A stretch of 64,000 nt of DNA. It comes from Petasospora fabianii. Taxonomy: Eukaryota > Ascomycota > Saccharomycetes > Phaffomycetales > Wickerhamomycetaceae. The notes under the pieces were generated by a model. That model did no database searches. It had not been told where the DNA came from and saw only the letters and a list, made by a program, of their open reading frames with translations. The stretch lies in the NCBI GenBank assembly GCA_022641835.1, contig CP048716.1:1426001-1490000 (forward strand). The letters are read 5' to 3'. Position 1 is the stretch's first letter. Every line of letters begins with the position of its first letter. The position numbers were made by a program, and so were the translations under genes. Positions 31,546-40,543 of this stretch are shown in pieces.

Positions 31546-31956
31546 ATGGACCAGGTTTACACGGCGACGATAAAGACGCTGGCACCAGAAACACTGCGGG
31601 ATTGGCTTAAGGAGGGGAACCAAAGGCTGGCGGTGGTGGACGTGAGGGACTCAGACTACCGTTACGGCCGCGTTAGGGGAGCAGTGAACTATCCTAGTAA
31701 GTCCCTCAGCAATGAGGCTTTTGACAAGTTGCTGAGGGAGTATCCACTGGAGGATAACTACAAGTATGTGTTCCACTGCATGCGATCTCAGATGAGGGGT
31801 CCAGCGGCGACAAAAAAGTTTGTTCGATACCTCCTTCTCAACACTCCTTTAAAAGATGACCCCTCAAGGTTGCCTAAAGTGTATCTCCTTGAAGGTGGGT
31901 TGAAGAAGTGGAACAGACTATACGGGAATAACCCAAGCTTGATGGAGACTATTTGA
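31546..31956 (+). CDS. YCH1: Small rhodanese/Cdc25-like phosphatase
   Basis: 136 residues (about 148 in S. cerevisiae Ych1). A single rhodanese-fold domain with a Cdc25-style active site. The catalytic loop FHCMRSQMRGP carries C78 and R84 in the C-x5-R spacing of phosphatases. LAVVDVRDSDYRYGRVRGAVNYP is the conserved N-terminal rhodanese segment, and VYLLEGGLKKWN the C-terminal one. Relatives (Ych1, S. pombe Ibp1) have phosphatase activity in vitro; the physiological substrate is uncertain. Divergent from ARO10. Confidence 0.88.
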   Translation: MDQVYTATIKTLAPETLRDWLKEGNQRLAVVDVRDSDYRYGRVRGAVNYPSKSLSNEAFDKLLREYPLEDNYKYVFHCMRSQMRGPAATKKFVRYLLLNTPLKDDPSRLPKVYLLEGGLKKWNRLYGNNPSLMETI

Positions 31957-32199
31957 TTTGAAACTGCTTACGACTGTAACGAGGATAACGATGCAACTAT
32001 ATAAATGAAAATGTTAAACACAGAATACACCCACACTCTAAGCTGTGTGGTAGTAGTATTACTAGCTGATCGTTGGGTAACCGGTATCCAACTAGATCTG
32101 TTTTAACAGGTGATTAAGGAACGAACTGAATGGAGAGTGGAGGGCAACGTGAAAATGAACCAGCATGGCACGTTGCACTAGTACTGAACCCCGGTGGTT

Positions 32200-32661
32200 T
32201 TAAAATTTGTGTATCAAGAACTTGAAGTTATGACTGAAACGCAAGGTGGCAGTGGGAAGTAGGTCCTCATCGATCCACATGCTGCGGAATAATCTATTTT
32301 GAATCTTGACAATCTTATCATCGTTCTGCAACACACGTCTATGACCTGTGAGCTCGTCCTTGAGAATGATGATCACATCCTCCATCTCGTACTTTCTGGA
32401 CAACAATTCCAGGACATCTCTTACGGTGCATAACTCGTCCTCCTTGAGGATAGTGGAGAAGGTGTTGTCGTCTGAGTAGAGGCGGATGTGGTGCTTGTGA
32501 TACGAGAGCGGTATGGCTGGGTTGAAGAAGAGTGCCTTCGGAGGGACTGTGTTGAGAGAGGCAGTGGAGGCTGACAGGGCGTCGTCATGGTTGTCGAAGA
32601 AGGAGGACTGTGAGGATACGAACGATTCAGTGCTGTACAGTGAGTGTGCCATGTTTGCCAT
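32200..32661 (-). CDS. Small protein with ubiquitin-like / Ras-association-like domain
   Basis: 153 residues from the ATG at 32661; the longer frame lacks an ATG. Residues 1-45 are Ser/Thr-rich and probably disordered. From about 50 to 150 there is a beta-grasp-like pattern: HHIRLYSDDNTFSTI, ELCTVRDVLELLSRKY, DVIIILKD, GHRRVLQNDDKIVKIQNRLF. The layout (hydrophobic strand, helix, strand, then HRRVLQNDDK turn) resembles RA domains that bind Ras-like GTPases, but no family name is certain. It converges on YCH1. The 1.67 kb upstream is gene-free and carries two ACGCGT boxes. Confidence 0.5.
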   Translation of the reverse strand: MANMAHSLYSTESFVSSQSSFFDNHDDALSASTASLNTVPPKALFFNPAIPLSYHKHHIRLYSDDNTFSTILKEDELCTVRDVLELLSRKYEMEDVIIILKDELTGHRRVLQNDDKIVKIQNRLFRSMWIDEDLLPTATLRFSHNFKFLIHKF

Positions 32662-34330
32662 ATTGGTGTGCGGAGCGTGGAGTAATCTAATGGTGTTGGT
32701 GATAATCGATGAACTTTGAATAAAGTATGCTGGAAGGGCAGGGAGCCTCAAGCTGAGAAATGGGTGACGTTTTAACAGGCAATGAACGGAAAACTACCCA
32801 CAGGCACAAGCCCTGATCCTTGAGCTAGAAGGATTAGAATTCAAGATCGGCAGTCTGCAGGAGTAGGTTGCAGCTCAAAGCTGTGTCTCCTGCTGCGATT
32901 ACCCCGGTTCATGCGCTGCTTCAAGAGACAATCCAGTGGCTTCACACGATATTGCGCAGGTTGACAGGGTTAACAGACTTGCCAAATGCGAGGATCACCG
33001 GTGACGACTATCAGTGTCTTCGGTGGGGGCCCGTAGATACAGAAACACAGAGAGGCCAATGCTTTCACTTGCTGTTGTTGATCACCCTGGCCAAGACGAG
33101 GACCACTCTCCTCCATCTCGAATACCATAAAACGGTATTGATGCCACTACATGACGTATATTCATTGATAGCGCTTCTGATCTTATATGTCAGCTTGAAC
33201 AGCTCACTGTAGTCCTCATTTAAATACGGGCCGGCCCATTACCCTTTTGGGATGCGGATAAGATTTCGCACGCGTCATCAACGCGTCAAGCCAAGATTTT
33301 GCTACGCACCACGGGTCGTTGTGGATGAAAATCATACAAACCTTTAAGACTATGCGCTTTCTTTATGAGGCGGATTGTACAGCTCTAGATTTTGTAGCAG
33401 GGCTATACAAGGAGATCTCCGATCTCAGATCTCAGCTGCGTGGATGACATTCTTTACACTAGTGTAATAGTGCTAAATTGAAGGTGTCAATACCTCTCAG
33501 ATCGACGGTCAAAAATTGAGCCAAGGTCTGACACGAGGCTGCTCACGAACTTTTCGAAGCAAAGACAGGCTGAATAATTTCTTGCTGTAACGGTTGCATC
33601 GATTCGGACGCTGCAACATCTCAAATGGGGCTTTAGTAATTCTTGGTTCACAGCTGTGTACCGTACAACTGGCGCACATTTAGCACTCTAGAACTAAGGA
33701 TAGACCGTATTCTCACTACATTCGAGCCTGTTTGAACTAAACATGCACATCACACAAGTCCTTTCGTTATGCAAACCAATCTATATCCAGCCTCTTCGCA
33801 CTCATCCCTTCAGTATATCGGCCCCACTTCACAGCCCATTAGCATTCTCTCCAAGGTTGAAGCCAGCTTTAATATCCTTACCACCAGAGGTACACATGTA
33901 GCTAGCCCAACCGGAGTATATTCTCTTTCGTCGTATCCGTCTCTGGCAGCTACAGCTTGAAATCAATGCACGCCATGAAAGGGATGATGCTGGCTTAGGC
34001 AGATATGGAAGTAAACCCGAATGATGCACACTGCGGATGATCCCTCATCGGAAACGCACACAATGCATGAGCATCAGTGTCACTAGTGTCAGCGTCAAGG
34101 CCAGAACATGGAACAGCTGTCTGGAACCGGCATTGCAGCACCAAAGTCGGGCTTTGAAACCAGCTATTAGTTGAGCCTTTGAAACCAGCTATTGGTTGAG
34201 TGTATATTACAAGATGCAATCATTTACATTTTCTCTATATGCAGTAACGGTGATGACTGGACACCAAGGTTTTATCGATGTAGTGATAACATGTGTTGCT
34301 GTGCGTGGTTTAGTGGATTCTCTTGGTTAT
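32662..34330. other. 1.67-kb gene-free region
   Basis: Lies upstream of the small RA-like gene and downstream of the ceramide glucosyltransferase. It holds two ACGCGT boxes at 33270-33275 and 33281-33286, and a 24-bp tandem repeat at 34152-34200. Several short ORFs lack family similarity or proper ATG starts. No tRNA was found. Confidence 0.5.
34152..34200. repeat. Tandem direct repeat, 2 x 24 bp
   Basis: Two copies at 34152-34175 and 34177-34200, identical except for one A/G difference, separated by one base (period 25). Confidence 0.9.
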
Positions 34331-35905
34331 TCAAAGTTCCTCGGCAGAAAGGTCGGCATTAATCTTAAATGGTCTGTTTCTCCAATCGATCTCATGTCCA
34401 AGCATGGCAATGATCCAAATTGGTAAGGCGAGTAGCTCTCTCAGGATCCAAATTGGTAACCAATATCTTAGCTCCAATTTCTGCTCTGAGTAATGCAGGA
34501 AGAATGGTGCCTCATATTGTCTCAATTGGTCTTGACTCGAGTACTTCATAAACACCATAGTCTGAACATAATCCGTACAACACCATACTAACTCATGCAA
34601 TGCCAGCAACCACCACATGCCCTTACCTTCAAGGAACAAATTGGAAATACCATATGATCCAAAGACACCAATGACCAAACTCTCCGTAGTTGGTTCAATT
34701 AGTGTGGCGGCCAACACCATGTATTTCCTCACTCTCAACCATCTAACTCTTCTGTTGACATAGTCCATAATTCCATTCTTCACAACACCACCAAGAGGTT
34801 GACAAACCACGTCTCCCGTCATACCTGTCCTTCCACCCATCTCCCAGATGGCGATACCAATCATGTTATCTTCACCGATGTATCTGGAAAAGAATCTAAT
34901 TCCCTCCTTTGGGTTCTTAACGTATTTAAGCGCCTCAGCGGCAATGTTGTCCTTATTGTTAATGACCTTGTTTTCGCCTTTAGAAATGCTCACAACGGCC
35001 CTATCGAGATCAGAGATTCGATACATGTTGGATTTTCCATTGACACACACTGCAAATGAAGCCTTATTGAAGAAAACGTAGAACTTGGCATGTGAGGTGT
35101 GAAGGAACATTTCATCTAGTCTGGCACCCAGATTGGAGGAATCATTCGATGTAGAGGTTGAGAGGGCAAGTGGGACATGATGAACGATGCGAACAGGGCG
35201 GTTAGTGGTGCGGCGCCCATTGTCTGTTGAGGATTTAAGAGCAGTGACAGACCGAAGAAGGGTTCCTGGAGATACCCAAACATTGGAATCGATAACCCAG
35301 ACAATGTCAAATTTGGCAGCAGTGAAACCCTTAGCGAGATTGTTGATCTTTGGGTTAGGACCAAAGTGGTTGTTGACGTAGTCTTGATCAATGAGAAGTT
35401 GAACAGAGAGTGACTTGGAGTACTTCTGTATTAGTGCCTGAATGACTGGTACAGCCGGATCAGAGGCGTCTTCAACGCAAAAGAGAACCTGCATTTTGTT
35501 CTTTGGGTATCTTTGTTGAAGACAACTCTCAAGACAGAGCTCCATCTCCGTGTCAATGCCCTTAACGGGCCTGAGGATGGTGACACCTTCAAGCTCATCA
35601 CTATCAATGACTTCACCCTCCGAATCAAAAGACACCGATTGCGGTTTGTATTTGGGACTGTTGAATTTCATCAAGATCTCCGTGAACCCGTAAGTGGTGA
35701 TGAGGGCCATGGCGATCCACCATATCAACCCGATCCAAGAAAGCACCCACTTGATGCCGCTCAGAGTGTACTCGGGCTCAACGATAATTGGTGACTCCAT
35801 CTTGGGTACAGAGGTGGGTATCGTGGCTCGTTCCTGGATAGAAGCAGTGACGAGATGAGCGATGAGTGAGGCGGCACCTACTCTTCGCACTAGCGTATTT
35901 GTCAT
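34331..35905 (-). CDS. HSX11: Ceramide glucosyltransferase (glucosylceramide synthase)
   Basis: 524 residues, typical for fungal enzymes. Transfers glucose from UDP-glucose to ceramide at the Golgi. Family GT21 pattern: a membrane segment at about 50-72 (VLSWIGLIWWIAMALITTYG), then VTILRPVKGIDTEMELCLESC, the acidic positions in VEDASDP and VWVIDSNVWVSPG, GEDNMIG, and the QxxRW-like motif RRVRWLRVR. Two or three C-terminal membrane segments follow (LLALHELVWCC; YWLPIWILRELLALPIWIIAM). S. cerevisiae lacks this enzyme, so glucosylceramides are predicted for this yeast. The first in-frame ATG is used; a start at M36 is possible. The symbol follows Candida albicans. Confidence 0.9.
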   Translation of the reverse strand: MTNTLVRRVGAASLIAHLVTASIQERATIPTSVPKMESPIIVEPEYTLSGIKWVLSWIGLIWWIAMALITTYGFTEILMKFNSPKYKPQSVSFDSEGEVIDSDELEGVTILRPVKGIDTEMELCLESCLQQRYPKNKMQVLFCVEDASDPAVPVIQALIQKYSKSLSVQLLIDQDYVNNHFGPNPKINNLAKGFTAAKFDIVWVIDSNVWVSPGTLLRSVTALKSSTDNGRRTTNRPVRIVHHVPLALSTSTSNDSSNLGARLDEMFLHTSHAKFYVFFNKASFAVCVNGKSNMYRISDLDRAVVSISKGENKVINNKDNIAAEALKYVKNPKEGIRFFSRYIGEDNMIGIAIWEMGGRTGMTGDVVCQPLGGVVKNGIMDYVNRRVRWLRVRKYMVLAATLIEPTTESLVIGVFGSYGISNLFLEGKGMWWLLALHELVWCCTDYVQTMVFMKYSSQDQLRQYEAPFFLHYSEQKLELRYWLPIWILRELLALPIWIIAMLGHEIDWRNRPFKINADLSAEEL

Positions 35906-36575
35906 GATGATCGAGGTAGGTCAGTGAGTATTGTGGTGCGGTGCTATCAGGGATCTATACTCCGTACTTCAGTCACCGTAGAACAAGGATAGTGCTTCGT
36001 GTGTTTGGCAGGGCGGTCAGTAGGAGATCAGAGTCTTGTATTTAGAGGCTCGTGTTGATCCGAGATGTCTTCATCTTTTTTTGGCGTCGACGCGGCTCAA
36101 GCGGAGATCAGAGAATAGGCTAAAGTCCAATTACAGCTCATTTCAGTGGACGCTAAGGAATTTCAGCGCTTTTCGAGTAGGAAATTCTCGCAAATCGAAA
36201 GGAGCAAAACCGACAATTGCATTTGATTATGACAAGAAGCATCCTTAAATTGTCTAAAAGCTTTCTTAGCTGTGCTCTCGATCCCAGATCGACCTCATCG
36301 CATGTTTCCGAGCCCCGACCTCCGAAGGGACCGTAGAGATCGGCTTTGCCCCTATTCAAGCACCAAAAGAAAGACGATGCCGCGCATACAGAGAGACAGA
36401 GTGCAATGCAGTGCTAAGTGGGGTGATTCGTGCTCTATCTGGGTACAGCATATAGTACAAATGACCAATTCAATGCTCTTCATCGGGCCCTACAAATCCC
36501 CCCACACCTCTCTCCTTCAATCACTTCGCGAACTAATTCGATATGCTGCGCGGACCATCTCATCGAGATTTTTGT

Positions 36576-36590
36576 AGAACCTTCCAGAAC
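36576..36590 (+). promoter_or_regulatory. Heat-shock element upstream of FES1
   Basis: A perfect three-unit element nGAAnnTTCnnGAAn (GAA at 36577-36579, TTC at 36582-36584, GAA at 36587-36589), 16 bp before the TATA box. This is the classic Hsf1 site and fits FES1 being a chaperone cofactor. Confidence 0.85.
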
Positions 36591-36604
36591 TGCGCTCCAC
36601 CTCC

Positions 36605-36614
36605 GCTATAAAAG
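36605..36614 (+). promoter_or_regulatory. TATA box of FES1
   Basis: GCTATAAAAG, about 70 bp upstream of the ATG at 36683. Confidence 0.75.
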
Positions 36615-36682
36615 TGCCCATCTGGCGTACAAGACACTCTCAACTCAACTTTGCCTCCCATCCAACGCACATATCACACAAC

Positions 36683-37531
36683 ATGGATAAATTATTGAAC
36701 TGGTCCCTTGCCCAGCAAGACCCAGAAACTGCCAAGAAGGCTGGTGCTCCAGATCCCGAGCTTCTAGCAAAGCTCTTCGGTGCTGCCGATGACCCAACCC
36801 TCATGAAGGAGGCCCTCTCCGTAATTGTCCACCCAGATGCTGACCGTGATACCAAATTGACCGCTTTTGACAACTTCGAGATGCTCATTGAAAACTTGGA
36901 TAATGCTAACAACATTGAAAACATGAAAATGTGGGATACGATTATCGATCAGCTTGAGCACGACGATGAAGAGTTCAGACAAATGACATGTTCCATCATT
37001 GGAACTGCTGTTCAGAACAACGACAAGGCACAGGCAGACTTTACAGGACATGAGCAAGGTGTCAAGAGACTTATAAAACTTGCTAGTGAGACACCGACGA
37101 GACAAAAGGCGCTATATGCCCTTTCTAACTTGATTAGAAACCACCCCGCTTCCTATGAGCAATTTGATCAGAACAACGGTTGGGAGTTGCTTGGACCAGT
37201 GTTGGCCGACGACTCTATCAATCAGAAGGTGAAGCTCAGAAGTTTGAGCTTACTCAGCTCAATTTTGACTACGGGGAAGAAGGAGGACACATGGAAGCAC
37301 ATTAAGGACTTTGGTATCGTTATCAAGGTTCTCGGACTGATCAAGAAGAGTGACAATGTCTCGCTAGTAGACAAGGCTCTGAACATTCTCGTTGCTCTGA
37401 TCTCATCGGGATATAAATTCAACGAGGAGGAATTGGAGGTGATCAAGGAGAAGGTTGCTGTCATCGAAACAGATCTCATGGATGTGATTAACTTGGATGA
37501 TTTCCAGGTTTTGAAGCAAGTACTCAACTGA
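36683..37531 (+). CDS. FES1: Hsp70 nucleotide exchange factor Fes1
   Basis: 282 residues (290 in S. cerevisiae). A cytosolic armadillo-repeat protein that releases ADP from Ssa-type Hsp70 and promotes clearance of misfolded proteins. The start MDKLLNWSLAQQDPETAKKA is characteristic; an upstream in-frame start is rejected because this ATG follows the TATA box properly. Armadillo-like helices run from about residue 40 to 240, including TRQKALYALSNLIRNHPASY. No intron seen. In S. cerevisiae a splice/polyadenylation variant extends Fes1 into the nucleus; I see no such extension here. It converges on MMS4, as FES1 (YBR101C) and MMS4 (YBR098W) face each other in S. cerevisiae. Confidence 0.95.
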   Translation: MDKLLNWSLAQQDPETAKKAGAPDPELLAKLFGAADDPTLMKEALSVIVHPDADRDTKLTAFDNFEMLIENLDNANNIENMKMWDTIIDQLEHDDEEFRQMTCSIIGTAVQNNDKAQADFTGHEQGVKRLIKLASETPTRQKALYALSNLIRNHPASYEQFDQNNGWELLGPVLADDSINQKVKLRSLSLLSSILTTGKKEDTWKHIKDFGIVIKVLGLIKKSDNVSLVDKALNILVALISSGYKFNEEELEVIKEKVAVIETDLMDVINLDDFQVLKQVLN

Positions 37532-37735
37532 ATGATGCATTTGATGAACGAATTACTAATACGGAATTGATTATAGATCATTCAACAAGATGCAGAGCAT
37601 CAAAAGGATGAAAAAGAAGTGATGTAATATTGTCAATGAGATGCTTACGACTTTTGATTTGTTTGAATAAATATAGTACACGGTTATTGTGCGTTTAGCA
37701 TACATGCAAAGCAATATTCTGTAGACATAGTCGTA

Positions 37736-39739
37736 CTAGTCCTCATGCAACAACTCGTTTTCGTCTCGAGTGCTGAGAAACCTCATAACAACGCTTGCAA
37801 CGTTACTGTTCATGACCGTTCTCCCATCTTGGCCATGCGGTAGTCTTCCTCTCTGAACATGGTCGTATAGCTCCCTAAAGGTTGGTATCGTATCAACAAC
37901 ACGACGCACTCTGGCCTCAGTCATGAACTTGAGCTGCATCAGCATATTGAAGTAGACCCCATCCCTGTCTTTGCCTGACTTGATGGCACCGATATTAGAG
38001 AACTCTGGGTTTCTCTCAAGCTTGTCATATCTGGCCGATGCAATGGCATAAGTGAAGGACTTTAACCAGACAGCAGTCTCATGAGCATTTTTTGTTGGGA
38101 ATATTTTGAATCCGTTGACTTGCAACTCTGCAATTGTCTCCTCTAATTCTTGCAAGGTGAGGTTATCATCGGCACTTGTGGTCTTTTTTCTCCTCTTCTT
38201 TTGGGTGGTACCGTCATCCCCGCTACCATTCATTTGGGCCCTTACTCTTTCCGTGTATGCCTTATTCTCCCTATTCTTCAACTTAGTCAAGAGCTGCTCA
38301 TACTCCACAATCACAATGATAAAGTTTGTGAATTGTTTCAACTCGGTTCTCATCCTAATGAACCTATTCAAGGGTGTCTGCATTTCCATCATCTCTGCCA
38401 ACTCCGTAGCGGTGAGCACGAAACAACACTTATTTTCCACAATCTCATGCTCTTCACATGGTTGAAATGAGTCCGTATCACCATCGTACTTTGAGCTGAC
38501 TTTTCTCCTCCAGTAGACGTACGTGTCGATGCGTGGAGCCTCCTTGATTTGAATCCCATCAAGTTCAAGGACACATTCCTTACGACGGAATAGGTCCATT
38601 ATGGATATGGGGCAGTCAAGTGTCATCTCAGACAGAAGTTCTTCTTTGGAACGCGTGACACGGTTGGCTTGTTTGTAATTTTTGGCGGTTTGGCGGGCAA
38701 GTTCCTTTGCAGCCTTGCTGGCTGCTCGGGATTCCTTGGTGGTTGGGGCTTTGGTTGTAGTGGATATTGAAGTTGACGAAGTGTGATTGTTGGTTTTGAC
38801 AGAGGCGACTGGTGGTTTAGGCCTCGATGCTTGACGTGATGCTGGGGCTGGTGTTCTTTGACGGATGATGATTCCAGAATCATCACCCTCGGAGGAGAAA
38901 GTGTAGTCAGTTAATGTTGTTGTCTTGCTTTTCTCTTTCACAGTAGATGATATTGGTTTTGATACAGCTGGTAGTCGACGTTCCTTTGTGGACTCCTTGA
39001 AGATAACGTCACTCAAGGAAGAGGTGTCATTGATAGAGTCATACTCGGCATTACGCAGTGGAGAGCTTGGAAGGACGATGTGGTTCTTTCTCTTATCACT
39101 GTCATCATCACGACGAACCTTGTCTGGCGACTCGCTTTGTGGGACAAACAGAGATGTCACATTATTTCTTGACACTTTTGCGGGTGTCACTACAATGGAA
39201 TCTCTCGATGAGTCCTGCAGTGGTTGCTTTGCCTTCGACAGTACTGGTTGCGGATTTGGTTGTCTGGGAGAGTTCATCAGTGGATGGTCTGTGGCTGATG
39301 ATGAGTCTGCGATATTGAAGACATCATCATCAGATGGCAGTGACCTATCTAGTAATGTTGTCTTTTTTGAGTTGAGGTTTGCTTTGGAACTGGGTGACGA
39401 CCTTCTTATCGAGGTGTTGTTCGTGTCTGAGTCTGTTTCACTGAGCAGGAACTGGTCCAATATCGCAGTGTTGGCTTTGGGTACAGGTTTCTTCTTAACA
39501 GCCGAGGTCGGGTGAAAAGGGCTTGATTCGATCAAGATGGCATTGTATGATGTTTCTCGTATGTTTTCAGTCCTAACTGGAGCAGCTTGCGGGGATGAGC
39601 TTTGCCGTACGGGAGCCACCTGTGTGGATGTCTGGATCGGGATGCCATCATCGGAGAGACTGGGGGATGAGTTAGTTTCAGAATTCCTCTTGAAGCTGTA
39701 AACAAATGAAGGGGGCATACATCTCGATAACATCTTCAT
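37736..39739 (-). CDS. MMS4: Mus81-partner endonuclease subunit Mms4/Eme1
   Basis: 667 residues from the first ATG in the long frame (39739), near the 691 of S. cerevisiae. Non-catalytic partner of Mus81 in the structure-specific nuclease that resolves recombination intermediates. The N-terminal half is Ser/Asp/Thr-rich with many SP/TP-like sites, as expected for Cdc5/CDK control. The degenerate ERCC4-type region is C-terminal: SIMDLFRRKECVLELDG, NFIIVIVEYEQLL, WLKSFTYAIASARYDK, and the tail VRRVVDTIPTFRELYD. The start is uncertain: another ATG at 39764, in a different frame, opens MELIEIVSDEDVIE, and a 25-nt GT...AG segment would join it to the main frame (see findings). Confidence 0.85.
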   Translation of the reverse strand: MKMLSRCMPPSFVYSFKRNSETNSSPSLSDDGIPIQTSTQVAPVRQSSSPQAAPVRTENIRETSYNAILIESSPFHPTSAVKKKPVPKANTAILDQFLLSETDSDTNNTSIRRSSPSSKANLNSKKTTLLDRSLPSDDDVFNIADSSSATDHPLMNSPRQPNPQPVLSKAKQPLQDSSRDSIVVTPAKVSRNNVTSLFVPQSESPDKVRRDDDSDKRKNHIVLPSSPLRNAEYDSINDTSSLSDVIFKESTKERRLPAVSKPISSTVKEKSKTTTLTDYTFSSEGDDSGIIIRQRTPAPASRQASRPKPPVASVKTNNHTSSTSISTTTKAPTTKESRAASKAAKELARQTAKNYKQANRVTRSKEELLSEMTLDCPISIMDLFRRKECVLELDGIQIKEAPRIDTYVYWRRKVSSKYDGDTDSFQPCEEHEIVENKCCFVLTATELAEMMEMQTPLNRFIRMRTELKQFTNFIIVIVEYEQLLTKLKNRENKAYTERVRAQMNGSGDDGTTQKKRRKKTTSADDNLTLQELEETIAELQVNGFKIFPTKNAHETAVWLKSFTYAIASARYDKLERNPEFSNIGAIKSGKDRDGVYFNMLMQLKFMTEARVRRVVDTIPTFRELYDHVQRGRLPHGQDGRTVMNSNVASVVMRFLSTRDENELLHED

Positions 39740-40152
39740 CAGAAACGATCTCAATAAGCTCCATAACCCGAGTGGAGTGGATTTAGAGATTGTCAAGCTG
39801 GGAGCTCATCGCCACCATGATGAGGTCTCTCTGTTATTTTCGAGTTCTGTAATGCAGCGCGTGCGATCGCGCGTTACTGTTTGTTTACATGTTATGTATA
39901 TGTACACGGGTCACGAGCCACGGGTCAAGGGTCGTGTCGGTTATTCTACAAGCATCGCAATCAAAATAAAGACAAGAGAATCCACAGCTCTCAAAGTAGT
40001 ACATATTCAAACAATCATATAAAAAATACAGCGTCGCCACGCGTCAACGACACGCAGTTGAATTGCGGCAAGGAAGAAAAGGCGGTTGTGTGGATATCAG
40101 TTTAGGTTGGAAAAGCAAGAGAAACGAGAACGAAGAAACAATAGAGGCAAAC
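39740..40152. other. MMS4 promoter and NHP6 3' region
   Basis: 413 bp. Contains a GCGCGT/GATCGCGCG patch near 39857-39875 and an ACGCGT at 40039-40044, a possible G1/S-type MCB element. No gene seen. Confidence 0.45.
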
Positions 40153-40543
40153 TTACTCCTGAGCAGCAGCGTAGTTAGCCTTCTCGGTCTCGTATCTCTT
40201 CTTGTCAGCCTCAGCCTTGGCCTCGTATGGGGCCTTCTCGTCAGCGGAGAGGGCTTTCCACTTCTCACCGAGGAGCTTACCGACACCACCGAAGGAGATA
40301 CCTGGGTTGTCAGCACGGACAACATCTCTGTTAGCGTTAGCGAAGAACATGTAAGCAGAGAGGGATCTCTTTGGAGCGTTTGGGTCTGCAGGTAAAAAAG
40401 TTAGTATGAGTTATGTTTTTTGTTATGAATTGTTACCACGCGTTGAGTCAGCTCCCATTAAAGGAGGTGCTCAGAGACGTGTCGCAATTGTACTAACCTT
40501 TTTTCTTTCTCTGGGTCTTGGTCTTTCTCTGGGCGCCGGACAT
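40153..40543 (-). CDS. NHP6: HMG-box chromatin protein Nhp6, two exons
   Basis: 92 residues after splicing. Non-sequence-specific DNA-bending protein working with FACT and at Pol II and Pol III promoters. Exon 1 is 40543..40498 (basic [15 protein letters not shown]), exon 2 40385..40153; the 112-nt intron has GTTAGT, TACTAAC and GCAG. The join gives [20 protein letters not shown], then [30 protein letters not shown], and [11 protein letters not shown], one complete HMG box. Codon bias is strong. S. cerevisiae has two copies (NHP6A, NHP6B) flanked by MAK3 and by TIM12/POL30 respectively; here one gene lies within reach of all of them. Confidence 0.96.

Larger units (their letters stand above)
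35906..36682. other. Divergent region of HSX11 and FES1
   Basis: 777 bp. Contains the heat-shock element and TATA box of FES1 at its right end. No ORF or RNA gene recognised in the remainder. Confidence 0.5.

Noticed and set aside
32868-33212. 114-codon plus-strand ORF in the 1.67-kb gap
   Set aside because: It has no ATG at its start, no recognisable domain, and its composition is not coding-like.
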